Assembly: GCA_006227785.1 (NCBI GenBank)
Contig: SBFU01000350.1
Span: forward strand, 1-5,477
DNA: 5,477 nucleotides
Source: Burkholderiales bacterium
GTDB lineage: Bacteria > Pseudomonadota > Gammaproteobacteria > Burkholderiales > Burkholderiaceae_C
Direction: 5' to 3'
Shown here one piece after another: positions 1 to 5,477 of this stretch. The translations under genes were made by a program, and so were the position numbers. Positions within the stretch are counted from its first letter, which is position 1. Every line of letters begins with the position of its first letter. The notes below the pieces were generated by a model. It saw only the letters and a list, made by a program, of their open reading frames with translations, was not told the origin of the DNA and did not search any database.

Positions 1-956
1 CAGCGTTCCAGCAAGTCCAGCAAGGTCTCCAGTTGCGCCGTGCTCGGCCCCTGTCCCGCCTCACCCTTGATCCAAAGGCGCAGCACATTGGCCTGTCGCT
101 CGCGGCCCAGGCGCTGCAGGCTGGCAATGGAAGGCGGCGAGCCGGTTTGCACAAGGTCCATGCGCGCCAGTTCCTCCAGCAAGCCCTGGGCCTGCGCCAG
201 ATGTCGGGCGGTCCTGGCCAGTGTGTCGCGATAGGCCGGAAAGCAGCGCTCCCAGGCGGGCATGAGCACATGGCGGATGCGGTTGCGGGCCAGGCGCAGA
301 TCGCCATTGCTCGGATCCTCGACATAAGGCACGTTCTCGCTCTGCAGCCACTGCCGCAGCTCGCGACCGCCAAGCGACAGCAGCGGTCTGCCGAAACAAA
401 CGCCATGCCGCTCGAAGACTGGCGCCATGGCGGCCAGGCCTGGCAGCCCGGCGCCCCGGCCCATGGCCAACGCCAGGGTTTCCGCCTGATCATCCGCCTG
501 GTGACCCAGCAACACGGCGCAGGCACGGCCCTGTTGTGCCAGCCGGGCCAAAGCCTGGTAGCGGACGCGGCGCGCCTCATCCTCCGGGCTCTGGCCGGGC
601 GCCAGCCGCACCGCCACGCTTTCCATGTGGCAGGGCACACCCAGCGCCTGCGACAGTGCCATGGCCTGCTGTTCGAAGGTAGCCGCCGCCGCCTGCATGC
701 CGTGGTTGACATGCAGAGCCAGCACACGACCGGTCCACAGCCGTTGGGCCGACAGCAGCAGAGCCGAGGAATCGGCGCCGGCGCTCAGGGCGACCGCCAC
801 GGGTTGTGAAGCGGACGGAACCACACCGCTGCGCTCTGCCCAGCCCTTGAGGGCCAGGGCGCAGTGCAGACCGATGTCGCGCGATCGCGCCTCAGCGCTT
901 GTCGCGGTTGTCGGCCTTGGTGTCGGTGAAGCGCCCGTAGCTGTTGAGTCGGGCAT
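1..956 (-). CDS. tilS: tRNA(Ile)-lysidine synthase TilS, partial (3' end beyond the left edge)
   Basis: TilS uses ATP and lysine to convert C34 of the CAU-anticodon tRNA-Ile to lysidine, so that the tRNA reads AUA and is charged with isoleucine; it acts in the cytoplasm. I translated the minus strand by hand and it stays open to the window edge. Counting from the ATG at 956, the PP-loop lies at residues 58-63 as SAGADS, followed by LHVNHGMQ, then HQADDQAET near residues 152-159, [15 protein letters not shown], and EDPSN followed by LARNRIRH near 213-225. These are the N-terminal ATPase-domain landmarks of the family, followed by the start of the TilS helical region. About 318 codons are visible; the C-terminal domain is missing. 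The start is uncertain. ATG 956 overlaps accA by 65 nt and has only a weak GGAA upstream. The next usual start codon is GTG at 824, which would remove a plausible N-terminal helix. The second PP-loop residue is Ala rather than the usual Gly. Product confidence is high; start confidence is low. Confidence 0.9.
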   Translation of the reverse strand, partial: MPDSTATGASPTPRPTTATSAEARSRDIGLHCALALKGWAERSGVVPSASQPVAVALSAGADSSALLLSAQRLWTGRVLALHVNHGMQAAAATFEQQAMALSQALGVPCHMESVAVRLAPGQSPEDEARRVRYQALARLAQQGRACAVLLGHQADDQAETLALAMGRGAGLPGLAAMAPVFERHGVCFGRPLLSLGGRELRQWLQSENVPYVEDPSNGDLRLARNRIRHVLMPAWERCFPAYRDTLARTARHLAQAQGLLEELARMDLVQTGSPPSIASLQRLGRERQANVLRLWIKGEAGQGPSTAQLETLLDLLER

Positions 957-1878
957 GCCGGCGTTCCAGAAGTTCCTTGACCTTCAGGTCGGCGACCTGG
1001 CGCCAGGCGTCATTGAGGGCGCGCTTGAGGAAGGCGGCCATCTGCTTGTGGTCGCGGTGTGCACCGCCCACCGGCTCATTGACGATCTTGTCGACCAGAC
1101 CCAGGGCCTTCAGACGGTGAGCGGTGATGCCCAGGGCCTCGGCCGCATCGCTGGCGCGGTCGCTCGTCTTCCAGAGGATGGAAGCACAGCCTTCCGGGCT
1201 GATCACCGAGTACACCGAGTACTGCAGCATCAGCACCTGATCGGCCACCGCAATGGCCAGGGCGCCACCGGAGCCACCCTCACCGATGATGGTGGAGATG
1301 ATGGGCACTTCCAGCTGGGCCATTTCAAAGATGTTGCGACCGATGGCCTCGGACTGGCCCCGCTCTTCGGCATCAATACCCGGATAGGCGCCGGGCGTGT
1401 CGACAAAGGTGAACACCGGCAGCTTGAACTTCTCGGCCAGCTTCATCAGGCGCAAAGCCTTGCGGTAGCCCTCGGGCTTGGTCATGCCGAAGTTGCGCAG
1501 CCCGCGCTCCTTGGTGTCCCGACCCTTCTGGTGCCCGATGACCATGCAAGGCTGGCCGTTGAAGCGGGCCAGACCCCCGACGATGCTCAGGTCGTCGGCG
1601 AAATGGCGGTCTCCATGCAACTCCTGGAAATGCGTGAAGATGTCGCGCACATAGTCCAGCGTGTAGGGCCGGTCCGTGTGGCGGGCGATCTTCGTGATCT
1701 GCCAGGGCGAGAGACTGCTGTAGATGTCCTTGGTGAGTTGCTGGCTCTTGCTGGACAGCTGTTCGATTTCGGCCGAGATGTCCACCGCAGACTCGGTCTG
1801 CACGTAGCGCAGCTCTTCGATCTTGCTTTCGAGCTCGGCGATCGGCTGTTCGAAATCGAGAAAGTTCTTTTTGGCCAA
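892..1878 (-). CDS. accA: Acetyl-CoA carboxylase carboxyltransferase subunit alpha
   Basis: AccA pairs with AccD to form the carboxyltransferase that moves the carboxyl group from carboxybiotin (on AccB) to acetyl-CoA, making malonyl-CoA, the first committed step of fatty-acid synthesis in the cytoplasm. The protein is 328 aa, normal for a betaproteobacterial AccA. It opens with the family's N-terminal segment [13 protein letters not shown]. It then has RPYTLDYV near residue 70, [11 protein letters not shown] near 86, [10 protein letters not shown] near 115, [10 protein letters not shown] at 158-167, [10 protein letters not shown] at 170-179, [10 protein letters not shown] at 199-208 and [13 protein letters not shown] at 224-236, which form the crotonase-like CoA-binding and oxyanion core. 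It ends in a typical LLERR...GRFTDTKAD tail. The start codon is TTG, backed by AGGAG seven bases upstream and by the conserved N-terminus; there is no in-frame ATG that would keep the FLDFE segment. It lies 108 nt after the glycosylase gene and its end overlaps tilS. Confidence 0.98.
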   Translation of the reverse strand: MAKKNFLDFEQPIAELESKIEELRYVQTESAVDISAEIEQLSSKSQQLTKDIYSSLSPWQITKIARHTDRPYTLDYVRDIFTHFQELHGDRHFADDLSIVGGLARFNGQPCMVIGHQKGRDTKERGLRNFGMTKPEGYRKALRLMKLAEKFKLPVFTFVDTPGAYPGIDAEERGQSEAIGRNIFEMAQLEVPIISTIIGEGGSGGALAIAVADQVLMLQYSVYSVISPEGCASILWKTSDRASDAAEALGITAHRLKALGLVDKIVNEPVGGAHRDHKQMAAFLKRALNDAWRQVADLKVKELLERRHARLNSYGRFTDTKADNRDKR

Positions 1879-1885
1879 TCTGTGA

Positions 1886-1890
1886 CTCCT
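1886..1890 (-). promoter_or_regulatory. Ribosome binding site of accA
   Basis: On the minus strand AGGAG sits seven bases before the TTG at 1878-1876. This is a near-ideal Shine-Dalgarno sequence at good spacing, and it settles the choice of the non-ATG start for accA. Confidence 0.8.
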
Positions 1891-1915
1891 AGGGTCGCCC
1901 GGGTTGCCGGGTGGG

Positions 1916-1958
1916 CATCACACCCTTGCAGCGTGCAGACCGCCAGCGGGTGTGGATG
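1916..1958. repeat. Imperfect inverted repeat in the glycosylase-accA gap
   Basis: The arms 1916-1925 (CATCACACCC) and 1948-1958 pair over ten positions with one bulged base, around a 22-nt loop. The structure lies in the 108-nt gap between the two genes, 37 nt upstream of the accA start on the minus strand. No T-run follows either arm, so an intrinsic terminator is not supported. A leader RNA structure, a protein-binding dyad or chance are all possible. I could not find a convincing accA promoter in this gap: a TTGCCA is present near 1960, but nothing like a -10 lies at the right distance. Confidence 0.35.
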
Positions 1959-1986
1959 GCAACGTGGCTGGGTCCGGAGAAACCGC

Positions 1987-2637
1987 TCAGTACGCGACGG
2001 GCACCGGATCCAGCGAGCGCCAAATATACCAAGTCGCCACACTGCAGAACGGTGCCCAGCCGGTGGCGACCTCGCGAATTTCGCTCCGGCTCACCGGTTC
2101 GCCCGAGAAATAGCAGCGACTGATGCCATTTTGAAGCCCAATATCATCCAATGGAAGCACATTGGGCCTTTTGAGGTGAAAGATCAGGAACATCTCCGCC
2201 GTCCATCGGCCGATGCCGCGGATGGCCACCAGCTCGGCAATGATGGCCTCATCGTCCATTTCCGACCATCGCTCGGCCTTGACCTGGCCATTGGCGAAGT
2301 GCAGGGCCAGGTCGACCAGGTACTCGACCTTGCGCGCCGACAGGCCTGCCGCCCGCATGTCGTCCACCTTCAGTTTGAGCACCTGGGCCGGCGTCAGCTT
2401 GCGCGGCAGCTGTTCAAACCGGTCCCAGACCGACTGCGCCGCCTTCACCGAAATCTGTTGCCCCACGATGCTGCGCGCCAGCGTGACGAAGGCGTCCCCG
2501 CGTGACTGCAGGCTGGCGCCAGCATGTTGCGGAATGAGCTTCTTCATCACCCGATCGCGTTTCATCAGGTGTCGGCAGGCTTCGCTCCAATAGGCAGGTG
2601 CGTCATGACCGAAGTCGGAGGGGGTCACGGTCGCCAT
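1987..2637 (-). CDS. DNA-3-methyladenine glycosylase, AlkA-like (HhH-GPD family)
   Basis: This is a base-excision repair enzyme that removes alkylated bases such as 3-methyladenine from DNA by cutting the N-glycosidic bond. The 216-aa protein carries SIVGQQISVKAA at residues 57-68, a conserved substrate-pocket and helix region of the family. The helix-hairpin-helix ELVAIRGIGRWTAEMF lies at 135-150. The following PLDDIGLQ at 162-169 holds the expected catalytic aspartate, most likely D165 by comparison with Asp238 of E. coli AlkA. The end, EVATGWAPFCSVATWYIWRSLDP, is typical of the short bacterial AlkA-like group, which lacks the extra N-terminal domain of E. coli AlkA. The ATG at 2637-2635 shares one base with the TGA of cysS (TGATG), and GGGAG lies eight bases upstream, so it is probably translationally coupled to cysS. 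I leave the symbol blank because short AlkA-like proteins are not strict AlkA orthologues; the glycosylase assignment itself is secure. Confidence 0.92.
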   Translation of the reverse strand: MATVTPSDFGHDAPAYWSEACRHLMKRDRVMKKLIPQHAGASLQSRGDAFVTLARSIVGQQISVKAAQSVWDRFEQLPRKLTPAQVLKLKVDDMRAAGLSARKVEYLVDLALHFANGQVKAERWSEMDDEAIIAELVAIRGIGRWTAEMFLIFHLKRPNVLPLDDIGLQNGISRCYFSGEPVSRSEIREVATGWAPFCSVATWYIWRSLDPVPVAY

Positions 2638-4022
2638 CAGGCACGCTCCCAGGTGGTGCCGGACGGTCCGTCCTTGAGCACGATGCCCTGGGCCAGCAGC
2701 GCCTGGCGGATGCGGTCGGCCTCGGCAAAGTTCTTTGCTGCCTTGGCCGCAGCGCGGGCGCTGATCTGCGCGGCAATGGCGGCTTCATCCGGACCGTCGG
2801 TGGCGCCGCCGGCCTGCAGGAAGGCCTGAGGGTCTTGTTGCAGCAGACCCAGCACGCCACCCAGTGCCCGCAGCAGACCGGCCAGGGCCGGGTCACGCGT
2901 GCGGTTGACTTCGCTGGCCAGCTCGAACAACACCGATACCGCTTCGGGTGTGCCGAAATCCTCGTCCATGGCCGCCTTGAAACGGGCTGCCATCGGGTGG
3001 GTCCAGTCGATGGGCTGCGGCGACCCGACCGGCACGGCCGACAAGGCGGTGTACAAGCGCTTGAGCGCGGCGCGTGCATCGTCCAGGTGCGCGTCGCTGT
3101 AGTTGAGCGAGCTGCGGTAATGGGCCCGCAGCACGAAGAAGCGAACTGTCTCGGCATCGTACTGCTGCAGCACCTCGCGGATGGTGAAGAAGTTGCCCAG
3201 ACTCTTGGACATCTTTTCGTTGTCCACGCGCACAAAGCCGTTGTGCATCCAGACACGCGCCAGCGGCTGGCCAGTGGCGCCTTCGCTCTGGGCAATTTCG
3301 TTCTCGTGGTGCGGGAACTGCAGGTCGGCACCCCCACCGTGGATATCGAAACTCTCGCCCAGCATTTCGCAACTCATGGCCGAGCATTCGATGTGCCATC
3401 CGGGGCGGCCACTGCCGTAGGGGCTGTCCCATTTGGCCTCGGCCGGCTCGTCGGCCTTGGCCGACTTCCACAGCACGAAATCCAGTGGATCCTGCTTGCC
3501 GTCATCGACCGCGACGCGCTCACCAGCCCGCAGATCGTCCAGCGATTTGCCCGACAACTTGCCATAGCCGGGAAACCGGCGCACCGCGTAGTTCACATCC
3601 CCGTTGGGACTGCGGTAGGCCAGACCCTTGTCCTCCAGCCGGCGAACGATGTCCAGCATCTGTGGCACGTATTCGGTCGCCCGGGGCTCGAAGCTCGGTC
3701 GCTCAATCCCCAGGGCATCGGCATCCTGGTGCAAGGCCTCGATCATGCGATCCGTCAGGGAAGTGATGGTCTCGCCGTTCTGCACCGCCCGGGCAATGAT
3801 CTTGTCGTCGATGTCCGTCACGTTACGGACATAGGTCACCCGGTAACCGCTGGCCTTGAGCCAGCGCTGGACCACATCGAAGGCCAGCATGGAGCGTGCA
3901 TGACCCAGGTGGCACAGATCGTAGACCGTCATGCCACAGACGTACATGCGAACATGGCCAGGCTCGATCGGGGCAAACACCTCCAGGCGGCGGGTCAGGG
4001 AGTTGTAGATGGACAGGGACAT
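2637..4022 (-). CDS. cysS: Cysteine--tRNA ligase (CysRS)
   Basis: This class I aminoacyl-tRNA synthetase activates cysteine with ATP and charges tRNA-Cys in the cytoplasm. The protein is 461 aa, the usual length for bacterial CysRS. The N-terminal catalytic fold shows [10 protein letters not shown] at residues 26-35 and the HIGH-type signature as HLGH at 38-41. [11 protein letters not shown] follows near residue 65. The zinc-site residues of the family are present: C29, C213 (in HIECSAMS), H238 and E242 (in FPHHENE). KMSKS is at 270-274. The C-terminal part has the helical tRNA-binding region expected of the family. The ATG at 4022 fits the conserved [14 protein letters not shown] opening, but no good Shine-Dalgarno is visible; instead a strong hairpin ends eight bases before the start. 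It is the first gene of the minus-strand run and is divergent from the TPR gene. Its stop overlaps the glycosylase start. Confidence 0.98.
   Translation of the reverse strand: MSLSIYNSLTRRLEVFAPIEPGHVRMYVCGMTVYDLCHLGHARSMLAFDVVQRWLKASGYRVTYVRNVTDIDDKIIARAVQNGETITSLTDRMIEALHQDADALGIERPSFEPRATEYVPQMLDIVRRLEDKGLAYRSPNGDVNYAVRRFPGYGKLSGKSLDDLRAGERVAVDDGKQDPLDFVLWKSAKADEPAEAKWDSPYGSGRPGWHIECSAMSCEMLGESFDIHGGGADLQFPHHENEIAQSEGATGQPLARVWMHNGFVRVDNEKMSKSLGNFFTIREVLQQYDAETVRFFVLRAHYRSSLNYSDAHLDDARAALKRLYTALSAVPVGSPQPIDWTHPMAARFKAAMDEDFGTPEAVSVLFELASEVNRTRDPALAGLLRALGGVLGLLQQDPQAFLQAGGATDGPDEAAIAAQISARAAAKAAKNFAEADRIRQALLAQGIVLKDGPSGTTWERA
2646..2650 (-). promoter_or_regulatory. Ribosome binding site of the glycosylase gene, inside the cysS end
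   Basis: GGGAG on the minus strand lies within the last codons of cysS, eight bases before the ATG at 2637. Together with the TGATG junction it supports start choice and coupled translation of the two genes. Confidence 0.6.
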
Positions 4023-4030
4023 GGTGAATT

Positions 4031-4064
4031 GGGCCAGGGCCGCGTGCCAGCCGGGCCCTGGCCC
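4031..4064 (-). repeat. GC-rich hairpin in the cysS leader
   Basis: Arms 4031-4041 and 4054-4064 are perfectly complementary over 11 bp (GGGCCAGGGCC against its complement) around a 12-nt loop. In the cysS transcript the hairpin would end eight bases before the AUG, so it would cover the place where a ribosome binding site normally sits. No T-tract follows, so a terminator is unlikely. An alternative, smaller foldback (CCGGGCC/GGCCCGG at 4051-4066, two-base loop) uses the same arm, so the two structures would exclude each other. Function is unknown; chance in a GC-rich spacer cannot be excluded. Confidence 0.5.
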
Positions 4065-4117
4065 GGGTCCGGTCCGGCAGCCTGCGTTGCGCGTGGCGCC
4101 ACAAGCTACCCCTCAGA

Positions 4118-4123
4118 TACAAT
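4118..4123 (+). promoter_or_regulatory. Possible -10 element for the TPR gene
   Basis: TACAAT matches the sigma70 -10 consensus at five of six positions. It would give a leader of roughly 115 nt before the ATG at 4246. No good -35 hexamer lies 16-18 nt upstream (the best, GCGCCA at 4096-4101, matches three of six), so this is tentative. Confidence 0.35.
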
Positions 4124-4128
4124 GCGCC

Positions 4129-4134
4129 AGTATA
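4129..4134 (-). promoter_or_regulatory. Possible -10 element for the cysS run
   Basis: On the minus strand TATACT matches the sigma70 -10 consensus at five of six positions. It would give a leader of about 100 nt that includes the hairpin before cysS. No recognisable -35 is found at 16-19 nt spacing, so confidence is low. Confidence 0.35.
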
Positions 4135-4245
4135 GCCAGCCGGACAGCAGACGGACGGTCGATTCGCCTCGCCCGACCTCTGCCCGATCCGGTGGTGGGA
4201 TCCCCACGCGGCAGCCTTTGTCATCCTCCAAGCCACCGAGGTCTC

Positions 4246-5280
4246 ATGTCACACCGAGTGAATCGCGTCCCCTTCCAACAGCTTGTGGCCCGCGTCGGGC
4301 GCCCCCGTCCCTGGCGCCGCCTGGCGGTCGCCGTCGCCGTGAGTGCCACACTGGGCATGACCACACTGCAGGCACAGACCGACGACTACGCCGAGGTCAA
4401 CCGCCTGGTGCGATCCGGTCAGCTGAACGAGGCGCTCGCCAAGGCTGACCAGTACCTCGGCACCAAGCCGCGAGACCCGCAGATGCGCTTCCTCAAGGGC
4501 GTCATCCAGACCGAAAGCGGTCGCGCCAATGACGCCATCGCCACCTTCCTCAAGCTCACCGAAGAATTCCCTGAGCTGCCCGAGCCCTACAACAACCTGG
4601 CCGTCCTCTACGCCAGCCAGAGCCAGTTCGACAAGGCCCGCGTAGCCCTCGAAATGGCCATCCGCACCAACCCCAGCTACGCCACCGCCCACGAGAACCT
4701 CGGAGACGTTTATGCCAAGCTGGCCAGCCAGGCCTACAGCAAGGCGCTGCAACTGGATGGAAGCAACACCGGCGTGTCCCCCAAACTCAACCTGATCCGC
4801 AACCTGTTTGCGGCGGACGCCCGCACTGCAGCTGTGGCGGCAGCGGCGCCAGCCGCGGCCAGCCGCCCCGCTGCCGCAGCCTCTGCTCCGGCGCCTGCCC
4901 CGGCAGCGGCCGCGCCGGCACCCGCTGCATCCGCTGCCGCTTCGGGCAGCGCGGTCGAGTCCGCGGTGCAAGCCTGGGCCAGCGCCTGGTCTTCGCGCAA
5001 CATGACAGACTATCTGGCCGCCTATGCACCGGGCTTCACCCCGGCTGGTGGTCAAAGTCGCGCCGCCTGGGAATCGGAGCGGCGGGCGCGCATCGTGCCC
5101 CGCACGCGCATCAGCGTTGATGTCAGTGACCTGGAGGTCGCGGTCGACGGCGACCGCGCCACTGCGCGGTTTCGCCAGGCCTACAGTTCCGACAACCTCA
5201 ACGTGACCAGCCGCAAGGTGCTTGAACTGGTCAGAAGCGGCGACCGCTGGCTGATCGTTCGCGAAACCGCGGGCTCCTGA
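4246..5280 (+). CDS. Exported TPR protein with C-terminal NTF2/SnoaL-like domain
   Basis: The 344-aa protein begins with a basic stretch (to about residue 25) and a hydrophobic segment at 26-41. A likely signal peptidase I site follows LQA at 41-43, so the mature protein should be periplasmic. TPR-type repeats fill about 48-182: one at 48-80, one at 81-114, the clearest at 115-148 (YNNLAVLYASQSQFDKARVALEMAIRTNP in outline), and a fourth at 149-180 that lacks the usual central turn. An Ala/Pro/Ser linker at 194-235 leads to an NTF2/SnoaL-like domain at about 237-341, with AVQAWASAWSSRNMTDYLAAYAP at its start in outline and LELVRSGDRWLIVRE near its end. In related bacteria such domains also form the C-terminus of some L,D-transpeptidases. 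TPRs bind partner proteins; no catalytic residues are recognised. The ATG at 4246 is chosen because it starts the signal peptide and has GAGG four bases upstream. It is coupled by TGATG to the next gene. Confidence 0.85.
   Translation: MSHRVNRVPFQQLVARVGRPRPWRRLAVAVAVSATLGMTTLQAQTDDYAEVNRLVRSGQLNEALAKADQYLGTKPRDPQMRFLKGVIQTESGRANDAIATFLKLTEEFPELPEPYNNLAVLYASQSQFDKARVALEMAIRTNPSYATAHENLGDVYAKLASQAYSKALQLDGSNTGVSPKLNLIRNLFAADARTAAVAAAAPAAASRPAAAASAPAPAPAAAAPAPAASAAASGSAVESAVQAWASAWSSRNMTDYLAAYAPGFTPAGGQSRAAWESERRARIVPRTRISVDVSDLEVAVDGDRATARFRQAYSSDNLNVTSRKVLELVRSGDRWLIVRETAGS
4825..4950 (+). repeat. Low-complexity Ala/Pro linker coding segment
   Basis: About 42 codons (residues 194-235) are almost all Ala, Pro and Ser, built from irregular GCN and CCN codons. 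This encodes a flexible tether between the TPR and NTF2-like domains. The codons vary, so it is not an exact tandem DNA repeat, but it is a likely place for length variation between strains. Confidence 0.75.
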
Positions 5281-5477
5281 TGGCCGCCTGGCGTTCTGCT
5301 CAGCAAGGCCACGCCACCTTGCCCTCGTCAATACCCGTGTCGTGGTCGGAGGCTGGCAGCCTCGGCCGGCGGCTGGCCTGGCCGGGCGTTCTGCTGGCCC
5401 TGGCGTTGAGTGGCACATTCTGGGTCGCCACCCAGACGGACATCCGCAGCCGGTGGTTCGGGTCCCCCTCGGCCCAT
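5280..5477 (+). CDS. N-terminal fragment of a membrane-anchored or exported protein; possibly an L,D-transpeptidase
   Basis: The ATG at 5280-5282 overlaps the TGA of the TPR gene (TGATG), and the frame is open to the window end, giving 66 codons. The visible part has a polar start, then RR at 30-31, a hydrophobic stretch at about 32-50 (LAWPGVLLALALSGTFWVA) and a basic, polar continuation. This fits a single membrane anchor or an uncleaved signal peptide. No enzymatic motif is in the window. From the coupled upstream NTF2-like/TPR protein, and from my recollection that such genes precede L,D-transpeptidases in Burkholderiales, a YkuD-type L,D-transpeptidase is the leading guess. That is inference only. 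No clear Shine-Dalgarno precedes the ATG; translation is probably coupled. Internal TTG or GTG codons at 5319 and 5337 are alternative starts. Confidence 0.55.
   Translation, partial: MAAWRSAQQGHATLPSSIPVSWSEAGSLGRRLAWPGVLLALALSGTFWVATQTDIRSRWFGSPSAH

Larger units (their letters stand above)
4023..4245. other. Divergent intergenic region between cysS and the TPR gene
   Basis: These 223 nt should hold the promoters for both the minus-strand cysS run and the plus-strand TPR gene pair. The cysS-proximal third is very GC-rich and contains the hairpin 4031-4064 plus the tandem GGTCC at 4067-4076. The centre is relatively AT-rich and carries two -10-like hexamers facing each other. The TPR-proximal part shows only a short GAGG at 4238-4241 before the start. 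The frame of the TPR gene happens to stay open through the whole region, but I see no coding signature in it. No small RNA or tRNA is recognisable. Confidence 0.6.

Noticed and set aside
33..809. A 258-codon open frame on the plus strand at the left edge
   Set aside because: The minus strand here encodes unmistakable TilS motifs without a break, so the plus-strand frame is an antisense artefact.
2136..2167. Inverted repeat GCCCAAT/ATTGGGC with a nested CCAATG/CATTGG pair
   Set aside because: It lies inside the conserved catalytic part of the glycosylase gene (around the DD of PLDD), where the sequence is explained by coding constraint. Short arms like these can arise by chance.
625..2505. 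A 626-codon open frame on the plus strand, opposite the glycosylase, accA and tilS
   Set aside because: It lies antisense to three well-recognised genes and shows no recognisable domain. Long antisense frames are common in GC-rich coding DNA.
4031..4064. Reading the GC-rich hairpin as an intrinsic terminator
   Set aside because: No T-run follows on either strand, and neither flanking gene ends here; both genes start from this region.
4009..4245. An in-frame upstream extension of the TPR gene by 79 codons, starting inside cysS
   Set aside because: The signal peptide begins at the ATG at 4246. The extension has no homology-like features, would bury the signal peptide, and covers the likely promoters and hairpin.
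2598..4448. A 616-codon open frame on the plus strand, opposite cysS and running into the TPR gene
   Set aside because: It mirrors the conserved cysS sequence and overlaps the TPR gene in another frame, with no protein family resemblance.
4249..5418. A 389-codon open frame on the minus strand, opposite the TPR gene
   Set aside because: It is a shadow of the TPR gene, including a Gly/Arg-rich stretch that is simply the complement of the Ala/Pro linker.

Overview
The window looks like chromosomal DNA of a GC-rich betaproteobacterium, most likely Burkholderiales (Comamonadaceae or a close relative). I judge this from the protein signatures, the base composition and the gene order, without a database search. 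I see no mobile element, CRISPR array, rRNA or tRNA gene.

Left part (1-4022, minus strand): a tightly packed housekeeping run, transcribed right to left as cysS (cysteinyl-tRNA synthetase), an AlkA-type DNA-3-methyladenine glycosylase, accA (acetyl-CoA carboxylase carboxyltransferase alpha subunit) and tilS (tRNA(Ile)-lysidine synthase, cut by the left edge). cysS and the glycosylase share a TGATG stop/start junction. A 108-nt gap with an imperfect inverted repeat separates the glycosylase from accA. accA starts with TTG behind a clear AGGAG ribosome binding site. tilS has no obvious start after the accA stop and probably overlaps accA. The cluster mixes two tRNA-charging or tRNA-decoding enzymes with fatty-acid synthesis and alkylation repair. 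It is best read as a growth-linked housekeeping operon rather than one pathway.

Middle (4023-4245): a 223-nt divergent intergenic region. It holds a strong GC-rich hairpin just upstream of cysS and two opposed -10-like hexamers without convincing -35 partners.

Right part (4246-5477, plus strand): an exported protein with a signal peptide, TPR repeats, an Ala/Pro-rich linker and a C-terminal NTF2/SnoaL-like domain. It is joined by a TGATG overlap to a second gene that leaves the window after 66 codons and shows only one likely membrane anchor. In related bacteria this type of pair, with the NTF2-like domain resembling the one attached to L,D-transpeptidases, points to cell-envelope (peptidoglycan) work. 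The decisive part of the second gene is not in the window.

No clearly undescribed system is visible. The items most worth a second look are the TPR/NTF2-like pair, the hairpin at the cysS start, the TilS P-loop variant and the unusual starts of accA and tilS.
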